Shown one piece after another: positions 44,816-55,663 of a DNA stretch of 64,000 nt; within the stretch, counting starts at the first letter, position 1, and every line of letters starts with the position of its first letter. Below the pieces are notes generated by a model. The model was not told where the DNA came from. It did not search any database and saw nothing but the letters and a program-made list of their open reading frames with translations. The position numbers and the translations under genes are program-made. The DNA is from Limnomonas spitsbergensis (Eukaryota > Chlorophyta > Chlorophyceae > Chlamydomonadales): assembly GCA_037349105.1 (NCBI GenBank), contig JAYJMM010000113.1, positions 1,364,001 through 1,428,000 of the forward strand, in the 5' to 3' direction.

Positions 44816-47457
44816 ATGATAACGGTAGTATCGAGTGACAGCACTTTCTCCCATGGGCACATGCAGTAATTGGCTTGGTTACTCTTGACCATAATGGACC
44901 GCAACTACACCTCATTACATAAATACATTTACTGGTCTGAGCCCTTGGCATGGTCGCAATTCAGAGCTGGGCTATCGCTGGCTGCGAGGCTGGGTGTTGT
45001 CATGCTCCGTATGGAGGACATGAGTGCCCAACAAAGCTTCACTGAAACCTCATCAACTCTCCTCATGTTTGAGATCATGGCCATGCTACAGTGCGCGGGA
45101 CTTCAGATTGCCGCTTTTGCGCCAAATCAGATTCAGCTTTGCACGTTATCTTCTTTGTTTTGCACACGATACATGGTATACATACTCGTTTATTATGTTT
45201 GACGGTCCAGCGGCCATTCACCTCCGGGGCCTTTCTGTCGTCGCCCCGGTTAAGAATCAAGCACCAGCTGAGTGGCCCGGGCCAAAAAAGGGAGGCCGGC
45301 CGCCTAGGCCGCAATCCATTGCCATTCCGCGGGAGCAGCTGATGCCGTCGCGATTCACTCTAAGGGCAACACCGGCGACCACGGTGCACGGCATTCTGCT
45401 TTCCCAATCCCCGCCCAATCAGCCAGGCTCCCCCCGGAGGATAGAGCCGCAGCTCAGAAGGAGTGTCTGGACCACCATATCAAGGCATGAAATACAAAGG
45501 CATTCCGCCGGATCCTTCCCTCTAAGGATGACCTATATATCATGATGGACGGGCTGCGAGGCACATCCCATCTGGTGGCCTTGACGGAGGCGACCCGGGC
45601 GGTTCAATACTTTGCGGACCAATGGTTCCCACGACAACATGTTGATCATGATATGTCCGGCACAACGAAGTTAAAGCCAATCGGCGACCGAAGATTTTGG
45701 GACGAAATGAATAAAATGGCTTTCTGCGGGAGCCGAAAGAAAAAAGGGTGACTACGGCCGTAGGCCGCATGTTTTCGACAGTTGGGTTCGGCCGAAGGCC
45801 GAAGCCTGACTGCGTTTTTGCCGATGTGTCGCCGACGTTTTTTGAACTTTGAACTTTGAACAAGCTCGACCATACAAAAATGGTCGGGCTTGCAAGCGAT
45901 GGTGCATCCGTTTTCATTCGCACCCTCAATGGTGTGGCCAAGCTTTTGAGACATAATATCCCATGGCTGGCTGCAATCCACTGTGTGGCCCATCTATGTC
46001 ATCTGATCATGATTTCTGCCAAGAATCACGTCCGTGCTAAGCCATCCATGTTTGATATAAGAATATCAAAAAACGGCCGAACAGGAACAAAACCGTTTCG
46101 GCGTCAACCGAAAAAAATGGAATTGGCTGAAAGAAAAATTGGTCCTTCGGATGGTCCGAGAAACGACCAAGACGGTCGAAGGAAAAAATGGCAGTTTCGG
46201 CGGTATCCGAAAAGAAAAGATGACTTTCGGCTGGATCCGAAACTTAAAAAGGGGCGTATAACTTACTTGGCCACGTGAGGGTCTCCAAAAGATACACGGT
46301 AAGTGAATCCCCACGTGATCTCCCGGTGCGCGCCCCGGAAGCTAAGGCGAGAGGCCCATAGCCGAACAAGCTTTACTTATCCATAGTCCAGAAAGCAGCC
46401 TAACATGTACAATCTTGCGACCAACGTGTAGTCACTGAGCTCACCCGTAGGCGTCCGTCACTGTCGCGAGGATGAAGTCTGCCACGGATATAAAGCGCCT
46501 TTCCTGTGTTCTTAAAAATGACAACGCGGTTTTTGCCTGACCAGCCTCAGTCACCAGTTCATGCTAACGTTGTTTGCGCTGTGAATCTGATTTTTTTTTG
46601 GAAAGCCAAATTCTGCCCCTAACAGACTGAAATTAGCATTTAGCAGCGACCCTCAACTTGAAGAGTTGCGAAGTAAAGATCTAGCAAAGCCTCGGCAGTG
46701 GAATTCCGGGTAAGCCGTGTGGAGAGACTTGACGGAATTATAAACCCAACTTGATTGTTACATGTGCATTTGGATCAACGGTGGTGGTCGGACCGCGTGC
46801 ATGCCAAGTGTTGACAGAAGTAAAGTTGTGGATCAGTGGATTGCTGACTCCAAGTTTTAAGTGTTCTAGGATTGTGCGAAGGTAAGCAATTCTTGAGGAG
46901 CAACGTGACGTGAGCTGAGAGGATCTCCGAGCCTGACGTGCGATGTGAGGAGCGTGAATCTTGGAGCCCCACTGCATCAGAAGGGCAGGGAGAGTTAGGG
47001 GGCTCGGCTTAAAGACCGCCATTAAGCATGGTTTAAAAACAGATTGGCAGTGGACCCATCGGAGGATTCCAATTTCAAAAGGGACAGCTTGAGTGTACTC
47101 GCGGTACCATCTCAAGGACAGCAAGGTACACTGATCCAAGGGGAGTGCGGATCTAGATTGCATGAAGTCCCAACTGAGATGGCGAGCGTTCACCATGCCG
47201 CAGTAGGCAAAATAACAGAGGCGTGCTTGACCCAAGCCGGACCCTGACCGGACCCTACACCAGAACGGACCATGGACATGAACGGACCCCGACCCTAAGT
47301 GGACATTGATCTTGAGCAGACCCTGACCCTGAGCGGACCCTGACTCCCGCATGCCAACACATGAGGAGCGCACATATGACTAACTGCCGCCTAAAGGCCG
47401 ACATTCTAAAAACGTCAGGACTTCCGGAACCGGAAAGGAAGGCAGTATACAACTGTC
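44816..47457 (+). repeat. Array unit 12 (diverged, 2,642 bp)
   Basis: More diverged than the interior units. A local triplication of GAACTTT at 45844-45862 lies in the transposase-like segment, and there are small deletions near 45720-45760 and 46730. The transposase-like pieces start at 45542 and 45856. The low-complexity GGACC/GACCCTGA tract ends near 47345. Confidence 0.84.
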
Positions 47458-48089
47458 AATTAACGGTAGTATCGAGTGACAACACTTTCTCCATTGGGAC
47501 CATTCAGTACTTGGCTTGGTTACTCTTGACCAAAATGGACCGCAACTACAACTCATTACATAAATACATGTACCGGTCTGAGCCCTTGGCATGGTCGCAG
47601 TTCAGAGATGGGCTATCACTGGTTGCGAGGCTGGGTATTGTCATGCTCCGTATGGAGGACAGAAGTGCCCAACTAAGCTTCATTGAATCCTCATCAGCTC
47701 TCCTCATGTTTGAGATCATGGCCATGCTACTGTGCGCAGGACTTCAGATTGCCGCTTTTGCGCCAAATCAGATTCAGCTAGTTGCACGTTATCTTCTTTG
47801 TTTTGCACACGATACATGGTATAAATACTCGTTTAATATGGTTGACGGTCCAGCGGCCATTCACCTCCGGGGCCTTCCTGTCGTCGCCCCGGTTAAGATT
47901 GAAGCACCAGCTGAGTGGCCCGGGCCAAAAGGGGGAGGCCGGCCGCCTAGGCCGCAATCCATTGCCATTCCGCGGGAGCAGCTGATGCCGTCGCGAATCA
48001 CTCCAAGGGCAACACCGGCGACCACGGTGCACGGCATTCTGCTTTCCCAATCCCCGCCCAATCAGCCAGGCCCCCACCCAAGGGAATAG
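47361..48089 (+). CDS. Hypothetical 242-aa frame in the array edge unit
   Basis: In other units the leading 118-128-aa frame and the following Pro-rich frame are separate and out of phase. Here a 2-base difference near 47780 (CAGCTAGTTGCACG) joins them into one 242-codon frame. The product has a Leu/Ala-rich first half and a Pro/Arg-rich second half. I do not recognise it. It may show the ancestral single frame of the unit, or be a chance join. The frame starts upstream of the unit boundary as defined by the landmark. Confidence 0.3.
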   Translation: MRSAHMTNCRLKADILKTSGLPEPERKAVYNCQLTVVSSDNTFSIGTIQYLAWLLLTKMDRNYNSLHKYMYRSEPLAWSQFRDGLSLVARLGIVMLRMEDRSAQLSFIESSSALLMFEIMAMLLCAGLQIAAFAPNQIQLVARYLLCFAHDTWYKYSFNMVDGPAAIHLRGLPVVAPVKIEAPAEWPGPKGGGRPPRPQSIAIPREQLMPSRITPRATPATTVHGILLSQSPPNQPGPHPRE

Positions 48090-48124
48090 AGCCGCAGCTC
48101 AGAAGGAGTGTATGGACCACCATA
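47458..48124 (+). repeat. Array unit 13 (partial, array right edge)
   Basis: Only the first ~667 bases of a unit remain. The landmark is altered (CAATTAACGGTAG). Divergence is the highest in the array. Sequence similarity to other units ends after GGACCACCATA, and the decayed retroelement starts directly. Confidence 0.82.
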
Positions 48125-48151
48125 CAGCAGAGTTGCTGCATATCTCAAGTG

Positions 48152-49651
48152 ATGCAGTGGACCACTTCGGCAGGCGGCTCTGTCTCGCACATGTTCCATG
48201 ACGGAGTGCCAGCTGCTGCTAAAGCAAAGCTGAGCAAGTTCGTTATGACAGTGCCCGGGTACCTCAGCATGTCGGATGAAGATCAGATCGCCGTACTGAC
48301 ACAGCAATTGGTGTTGTGGGAGAAGTGTGCCCTGGAAATGGGGGACCTGGGAGGTGCAAGCCTCCAGCAGATGGCCAACAGCGGGCCTAGCCAGGGGGAG
48401 GCGCAGTCCAACATGGGAAGAAGAGAGAGAACAGGGCAGTGTGAGATGCGGACGCGCCTTGAAGGGGCAGTGATCCCCGCAGGCTCAGCCGCTGTCCAGC
48501 AACTGCGGATTGATGGCAAGCCCAAAGGAGTTACATGGGCAGGCCAATCTGGGGCACCAAATTACAGCGCGGGAGGCGCTATGGGGGCAACCAAGGCATG
48601 CTACCAGTGTGGCAGCACGGCGCACCTGGCCAGGGACTGCAGGGTGCCCAGGGCCAGGGATGAGCGCATGCTTGCGCCACTGGCTACTGACATAACAGCT
48701 GGGCAGGCCAGGCCGCCGCAGCAGCAGTACCATCTACCGCCGAGGCCGCAGCAGGGACAGGCTGCATTCAGGCCGTACGAGCGGAATCAGAATAACAAGC
48801 AGTACCAAAGGCATGGGCCTGGCCAGGGGGGTCAGGCCCAACAGTCGGCACACGTGTCGCACCTAAGCAGCCCAACGGGGCAGGTTGAGCCAGAAGGCTG
48901 GCACCAGACGATGGCCGAGATGCTCAGCGAGTCTGTGGCACTAATGACGCAGGTTGGGCTGGTGCCCAAGCCTGCGGAATTTAAACAGGCGGCTCACAAC
49001 GCCCGCCCTAGGTCGTTTCTGCCTGAACCTTGCCAGGAGGAGGAACCTGAGCGCAGTCTCATGGAGCCTGCCTCCAGGAAGGGAGCAAAGAGGCTGGTGT
49101 TGAGTAAATTGGCTGATGATATGTCTGACATCCGTCTGCATGTGTTCAGGCTGAACGAGAGGCTGACATCGTTGTCCTTCGCCACTATGCCCATGGGTCC
49201 AGACGACCACCGTGGTGAGGCCAGTAGGGGCAGGCAGGAGAGAAAGGCTGCGACAGCTGCTCCCAAGCTGCAGTACTTTCGGAACGACAGGAGCAATCTG
49301 GAGCAATGTGTGGGACTTATGGTCAAAGGCAAAGTTCTGGTGGCTCGGAAGGCCCTCATGGACTCAGCGTGCTCATGTCACGGTATCACTGCCAGCATCG
49401 CTGAACAGTTAGTACCCATGGGGGCTGAGCTGATCCGTACGGATGAGAAAATCCGTACCACAGACAATGCAGGGGCAGATTTGTATGGCGTGCTCTTCAT
49501 TTATGTGGTGTACGGATACGGTGGGCCCAATGCCATTATGGAGCCCAAAGTGGTCAGAGTCGTTAAGACGCCACCCGACGCGTATGAACACTTGGTAGAG
49601 ACCCGGAGTTCCTCAAGTACAACGGGGTATTGGAGGCAGCAGGCATGCTGA
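48152..49651 (+). pseudogene. Gag-like piece with CCHC knuckle and protease-like motif
   Basis: Frame 2 is open from the array junction, with ATG at 48152. Residues 1-80 look like the end of a gag capsid (VPGYLSMSDEDQIAVL and following). A CCHC knuckle (CYQCGSTAHLARDC) lies at 48599-48640, then a Gln/Pro/Arg-rich linker. At 49361 the peptide ALMDSACSCHG sits where a retropepsin D-S/T-G would be; A replaces G, so this is a weak or altered protease. Near 49600 the sensible frame passes to frame 1 and the frame-2 stop at 49649 becomes irrelevant. The capsid start is missing, consistent with 5' truncation. Confidence 0.6.
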
Positions 49652-51561
49652 CCTTACGCCCCAGAGAGGGTCCCCAGAAGGCACGAGGGTTCAGGGACCT
49701 CACGCTGCCGCTGGTGCAGGCATCCCCAGAAGGGGGGTACCATGCAGCAGCGGTAGCATGGGCCGGAATCCAGTGTGGATTTGCGAAACAAGAGAGGTGG
49801 CCTGCGGCCAGTATTGAAGAAGAACATGAACCACTCTTACAGCATGCCATGTCAACACGCGCAGGTGTCGCCATCAGGGCTGGACAAGAGGTGGGACAGA
49901 GCCGCGGGAGAGCCGCAGATGCAGGCAGGAGCATGCTCCGTGGGGGTCCACAGGAGGCCCCTTCAAGGCCACACCAGCACAGGTAGGTGCATGCTGGGGC
50001 CGCAACAGCCGCGCCTAGGGAAGGCAAGGAGGCAGCAAAGGCTGCTGCATCACAGCAGAGCCGGGCAGCAGTAGGGGCAGTGACCGCTGCTGCAGTATCA
50101 GAGGATACGCACAAGGCGCGCCAGGCAGCGGCAATGCCCAAGGCATAGAAGGAGGTTATCAGGAGATGCTTGGCAGCAAGCCCAGGCCACCCATGCGTCT
50201 TGTGCGGGACGCCAGGCCAGAACTCACCAGAAGAGTGCGAGTTGAGAATACTAGCACTGACTCAGCACAGGGACCCTGCGGAAGCCCCGGTGGCCTCGCC
50301 AGCAGCAACGCCGAGGGTGGCCTTCGGCGCGGCTGCTGCAGGGAGAGCTGCCATCTCGGGACCAACGCTTCGCTCGGAGGTGCGAGTGCCCAGCAGAGGC
50401 GAGAGGGCCAATACGGAGCAGCTGCCCAGGCCGTAGCAAGAAGGCAGCCAAAGCAGGCGCACTGCGGAGACACCGCCAGCTGTGGCTGGGTCGAGCGCAC
50501 AAACGCAAGAGGCCAAAGGTGGCGGTGGAGGAGTCACCCCAGAAGCAGGAGGCAAAGCGCGGGGCGCAACAAGGCAGCACAATAATGCGGACCGCGGCCA
50601 GGGAGAGCCTGGCAGCGAGGACGAGGAGGAAGAGGAAGAGGAAGGCGATGAGGAGAGGGCCCATGAGGCAAGGCCTAGCAGAAAATTCAGGGACACGGAC
50701 AGGCTGCGCAGCCAGGTGGAGTACCTGCAGAAAGATCTAAAATGGAAGGAAGAGCAGTTGTACCGCCAGGCGGTTGCTTCAGCTGAATACCTGCGCCTGC
50801 AGCATGCCAGGTGGACAAGCATCCAGGATGCCAATGAGCGGCTCACCGAGGTGCAGCAGCAGTACGTCTTGCGCGCAGATCAGCTGCGAGAGATGTACAA
50901 GGTTATCGGAGATCAGCAGGCGAGGCAGACGCTGAACCAGGGGAACCCACCCCCGGCCCCTGTAGACCCGGAGTTTGCAGCATGTATCCAAGAAATGTTC
51001 CGTACTGCATCTCCTTGGGAGAACACGGACGAGGAAAGTGATCATCCCGGTCAGGGTGAGCAGCAAGGGACAGAGGAAAAGGACCCTGGTCAGAAAGGAT
51101 CAGTGGACGACGACAGGGCCAGGGGGGCCAGTGAGGAGGCACGCGCGCAGCGAATGGGGAGAGCTCCCGCGGCTGCAAAAGGGAGCCAGGAGCCCAGAGA
51201 GCGCAGCATGAGCGCGCTGAGGACCCACGGCGGGGAGCGCCACGGGGTGGTGCCTACGCCCGAGGCTAGGACCCAGCGGTCAGACCACGCTACCAGATCA
51301 CACAACCCGCCTGACGAACAGGGCAGGGGCAGGAGGCAGCAGTCGGCCAGCAAGGAGCGCAGGAGCCAGCCCAGAGGCAGGTTCCAGGAGCGAGGCCCAG
51401 GGGCCAAGCCAGGGCACACAGGCGAGAAGAGAAAGAGCAGGACAGGAGGAGGGCCTCCGGCCAGAGTCCGCCGGGCATGGCCCAGGCAGGGCGAGGCTGG
51501 ACGGGAGGACGACAGAGCGTCCTCGGACCCCACGATGGGGGAGTATGCTTCACGTGCTTGA
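49600..51561 (+). pseudogene. Retroelement coiled-coil/Gag-like segment with three in-frame TAG stops
   Basis: Frame 1 continues from the previous piece and is interrupted only by TAG at 49984, 50146 and 50434. It contains an imperfect zinc knuckle (HPCVLCGTPGQ...C, about 50197-50240). A Glu/Arg-rich helical stretch at about 50620-50930 (repeated heptads, e.g. RLRSQVEYLQKDLKWKEEQL) should form a coiled coil. An Arg/Ser/Gln-rich tail follows. The last 359 codons (50482-51561) have no stop. A second gag or a gag extension is the likeliest identity; the function is not known. Confidence 0.5.
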
Positions 51562-53981
51562 AGCCGGGGCACTACGCAAATGCGTGCCCAAAGCAAGGTG
51601 ATGCCTTGCAGGCAGGCGGGAGCAGCCGCCTTGACCAGCTGCGAGCACCAGCAGGCCCAGAACGGGGCTTGGGGGCCAGGGGGCCTGGCAGCAGCCAGGA
51701 AGCCTCAGAAGAGCGCATGCGGCAGGCCTATGAGGCTGCCCAGGGGATCTCATACGCAGACTGGAGAGAGCAGCAGGCTGCAGCTGGACCGAGCACGCTG
51801 CCGGGCCCGCCAGGATAGCCGGGGCCAGCAGAGCAGTCAGAGGATCCCAGGTGGGCAGGCCAAGAGAGGCACATTTGCCTGATGTCTATCCACGGGGGAT
51901 ATGACCATGACGCAGGCACGGCCCAGGTTGAGAGCAACCAGGTGGCAGAAGTGCCTGTGGCCTTCCAGGGGGTGCCAGAGGGGCAGGTGGCCCAGCAAAA
52001 GCACCACTGGAAGATGGCGGTTGAGTCACTGGCAATGAACCATTACGGTACTATGTCAGCAGGGTCAGCCAGATTTATAGAACATGCAGTTGGGTTCCTG
52101 AGAGACCTCCAGCATAGGGGGTGCCCGGCCTCGTGTGAGGGGTGGCCCAGAATGTTCCTAATATTCATGGACAAAGAGTGGGCGGACTACCATGTCCAGA
52201 TGGATGAGATTGATAGAATGGCGTGGGAGGCCATGCACCCGCGCGGAGTAGAAGAGTGGGAGGCCAGTTCTAGTGAAGACAGCTCCAATTCCGCGGATAC
52301 AGACTCAGAGCCTCGGGGCGATACGCCAGTGCATGAGGAGGGGTCTGCCTTGTTCTGTCCAGGTACACCGTGCGGGCAAAGCGGCACAGAAGGCGAGGTA
52401 GCGGGAGCAGCCGCCAAGACCCTGGCTCCACTCAGCGTGCGGGTTTGCCGCCCAGGGGGCAGATGGGCCGCAGCGATGAGCCAAGAGGAGGATACAGCGG
52501 GGCCCATCAGGACCCATCATAGTACCACCTCTAGGTACAACCCTGGAGGATGGGAAGAGGCGGCCAGAGAGCCGCAACGCAACCGCGGCAGGGACTGGAA
52601 GTCCGCTGGTTGGAGCGAGGATTTCCAGTATGACCAGGCTGGTGAGGACCGCCGCGACAGGTCTAGAAGCAGAGAGCATATTCACCCCATGCCAGAACCG
52701 CCTAGCCCGCCAGAGAGCAGGTGCTTTGTGCAATGGTACCGTCTGGGGGAAGAGATGCCAGAGGCGTCAACTACGGAGGCCATGATTACGCTGCCAGCAG
52801 ATTACAAGGACGGGCTGTGTAGGTTGCAAAACCACAGGCTACTGGCAGGCAGGGAGCAGACATGCGTCAACATAAGAGCTGCCATGCAGGCAGTGGCCAG
52901 GCTGATCTTCCCGTGGGACACAGTGACTGCGGTGCTGCTGATTGCAGCAATCAAGGGGTACATCCGGCCCGAAAAGGTGATGGCAGAATACATGCAGATG
53001 GAGTGGGCACACCCCATCTATGCATACTGCGTTCATGAGCTGGTGGGCCTTGCGATCAGAGAAGGCATCACAGCAGTGGATGCAGCCGACAGGTCACGCC
53101 CAGAAGTACCTGACAGCGCGCGCACAGAGGGAGTGTGGCAGGGCGCGCTGCCAAGGTTCATGTGCACGCCGTGGGCGGAGGACTGCGTCCATCAGTTGAT
53201 GGAGCATCCCGGCCTGAGAGACCACGCCTTCTACGTACCCGTGCAGGCGATAGCCGCAGGAGGGCACGGGAGGGGCGATGGGTCGGCGGTAGGAAGCTAT
53301 GACGGTGCAGGGCTGTGCCACTACGGCATGCCCAGGCGATGCGAGGTCACAATTGAGGCGGCAATCCCCATTCCCAGGGTGGTCGCGGGCCAAGCTGTAC
53401 CATAGGGAGTGGCTCCTGGGGAGGCCAGGGCAGCCATCCCGGTGCAGCAGCTGGTGTCGTACTACTACGAGGAGGTGCAGGAGGGATAAATGCCCGTTTC
53501 ATCGGCATGGATCCACATGCACGCAGCTCTGGATGACCAGCCGGTCTTCCTGTTCGCAAGGAGCGAAGGGAATGTCGCAATTACCAAGTGCGCATCGGTT
53601 GAGGAGGCGGAGTTCCACGCACACACGCATGCCAGGGGAGCAGACCCAGCAACGTGGGCGGTCATGTCGATGGCGCTGCAAAGGTTCCTGCTACCGGGAC
53701 AGCTGTCAGCAGCCATGCGCCATGTGTGGGGAGTGGATGATCAGTGGGCGCCTGTGGAGATGGTGGACTGCCCCACATGGAAATATAAGACCCAGCTGTC
53801 ACCATGAGATGGGTCCATGTGGGAAGGAGAAGAGGAGCTGGCGAGCTCACCGTTCGCGTTGGAACGGTTGGAGGCATGCGTGCACCAATGGGTGCGTTGG
53901 GAGAGGAGAGCATGGCGTAACAACAGGGCCAACAACGTTGCGCCTTATTGGCAGGCGGACGTCATGACAGTGCAGCTGTGA
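51540..53981 (+). pseudogene. Retroelement piece with second CCHC knuckle and an unassigned region
   Basis: After a shift to frame 3 at about 51535, a CCHC knuckle (CFTCLKPGHYANAC) occupies 51546-51590. The frame then continues with stops at 51816 (TAG), 53403 (TAG), 53487 (TAA), 53805 (TGA) and 53979 (TGA). The 507-codon part 51882-53405 has acidic and Arg/Ser-rich linkers and a helical block at about 52790-53090. I do not recognise a family. The consistent frame between stops argues for former coding. Confidence 0.45.
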
Positions 53982-54493
53982 AGGCAGGCGCACCCTGCTG
54001 GGGTGCGCACACTGCACCCCCGTTCAGGGGGACGGTATCAGACACTTACGAGGAAGAGCTGGAGGAGCTGCGGAACCAACCCGAGCTGGGTCGCTGGACA
54101 GTGGGCAGATGGGGGGCCCGCAGATGGGACCCCAACTCTGACAGCGACGGACCGTCCCAGGAACCGTTCGAGCTGCCGGAACCGTTCCATGCAGCGTTTG
54201 TCACTACACTCGGTGAAACAGCATCCTCATGGGAATGGCTTGAACCAATGGCAGAGATGGAGGTGTCAGCACTGGAGACTGAGCCCAGGGATCGGGCGGA
54301 GCCCCAGACACTCTCGGGCAGTAACAGCAGGACAGTGGCAGGGGAACCAGGCCGCGGGAACCGTGGGTTCCGCGAGGGGTTTTATCCCAGCCATGAGGAC
54401 ACGAGTCTACTAGGAGGGGAGAGCGAAGACCCTTCGGAGAGGCCGCCACCACTGGTGGAGGATTCAGACCCAAGAGGAGGAGTGGTACATTAG
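53948..54493 (+). pseudogene. Retroelement piece, acidic segment (unassigned)
   Basis: Frame 2, 181 codons without a stop, Glu/Pro-rich (TYEEELEELRNQPELGRW), ending in TAG at 54491. The sensible frame appears to leave frame 3 near 53960 and return to frame 3 near 54480. No domain is recognised. It sits between two gag-like blocks. Confidence 0.35.
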
Positions 54494-55663
54494 CAGAGCT
54501 CAGTACCCTGACCGGTTCAGCATCACCAGGGCAGAGGCCCGGGATGCAGACAGGAGGGAGAAGCCAGCCGACACGGGCCCATGACCAAGGAGTCCAGGGC
54601 GGAACCTCGAGGAGGAGATGGAACAATTGCGACAGGATTGGATGAACTGTGTAAATCAGGAGAGGGCCGCCCTCGAGGAAAAGGGATGCAGCCGCAAAAA
54701 GGAGCTTGAGAATGGGGCGCGCCAGTCCGCAGTGGGGGTGAACCCGCGGCAGGCAGCAGCTCCACAAACCTCAGCTCCAGGGGACGCAGGAGCCTGTGTG
54801 GCAGGCAGTGACCGCCCAGGGGGTGCCCAGCCCAGCACGCCGGTACCGGCATGGGCAAGGGAACCCTGGGGTGACCCAGCAATGTACAGGGGCGCTGGAC
54901 GGCAGCGCTGAGGAGCTTTGTAGTTCAGCTGGACGAGCAGAGAAGGCAGTACATGGGCCTGCAAGGAGCAGACCAGGAATTAAGCACCAGCAGCACAGCC
55001 ATGGTCAAGTCCAGCCTGCTGTTCCAACTAAGGGCGTTGCCAGAGCCCGATACGGACCCAAGGATGGGAGGGTACAACCAGGCGCTGAATGATCTGCAAG
55101 AGGATTTGGCTGTCAAAATATCAGCTCTCAGACAAAGGGGAGCTGAGGGAGTCATCGCCCAACAGCTAGCAGGTGGCTGCTGCAGCCAGGCGCCAGGGAT
55201 GCATCAGCCCAGGCCAGAGAGCCGGGCTGGAGGCGCAGCCATAGAGGGGGACAGCCAAACCAGCTACAGCGGTGTGGACTATCAGGCTATGCAGCTGGCC
55301 AACGCTATGAGAGGCAGGAGACAGTGCGCGGGACCAGAAGGGTCCGCATGCGCAGGCGGCAGCGGGGCAGCGCCGCGCCCTGCTCACAGGCAGGGGCAGC
55401 AGGCAAAAGGCCGCAAGGGACACACAACAGGGGCGTGGCCAGAGGGGGCCGACGCAGCCTGGGCTGACACGGCCGATTTGCAGGGGAAGAAGTCAAAGAA
55501 GGCTAGGCGGCGCGCAAGGAAGGCGCAGAGGAAGGCCGCGGACAGGGACCGTGGCAGCAACGGGGTTGCCCAGTCCAACCGGTCAGGATCAGCCAGGTGG
55601 ACCTGGAGATCACGTGGGCCAGAGAGCATCAGAGGCCAGAGCAGGCTGCGGAGCCACACGTAA
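54494..55663 (+). pseudogene. Retroelement Gag-like piece with basic tail
   Basis: Fragments in frame 3 (about 54494-54911, with TGA at about 54582) and then frame 2 (about 54895-55663). The second contains a helical stretch (SFVVQLDEQRRQYMGL, then YNQALNDLQEDLAVKISALRQRG), a Gly/Ala linker and a strongly basic tail (KKSKKARRRARKAQRK) at about 55485-55545. This looks like a nucleic-acid-binding gag end, but no zinc knuckle follows. The identity is uncertain. Confidence 0.4.

Larger units (their letters stand above)
6908..48124 (+). repeat. Tandem array of ~2.65-kb units (about 13 copies, nested insertions)
   Basis: The same landmark, ATGATAACGGTAG, recurs at 9528, 12186, 14838, 17489, 20140, 30816, 34197, 36843, 39514, 42159 and 44816, with truncated or altered forms at 6908 and 47458. 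Spacings are 2,642-2,671 bp except where an element is nested. Units are head to tail and differ by diagnostic indels and substitutions, so they are not copies of one read. The right-edge units (12, 13) are the most diverged, as expected where homogenisation is weakest. Each unit contains a degraded hAT/DUF4371-like transposase segment. The array could be a macrosatellite grown from a transposon; its chromosomal role is unknown. Confidence 0.9.

Noticed and set aside
6908..48124. Ribosomal DNA or intergenic spacer array
   Set aside because: No stretch resembles 18S, 5.8S, 28S or 5S rRNA, and the units carry transposase-like coding instead.
6908..48124. Whole array as an assembly artefact
   Set aside because: Units have consistent private and shared indels, and nested elements with proper target duplications. 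Only the identical pair, units 4 and 5, remains open to that doubt.
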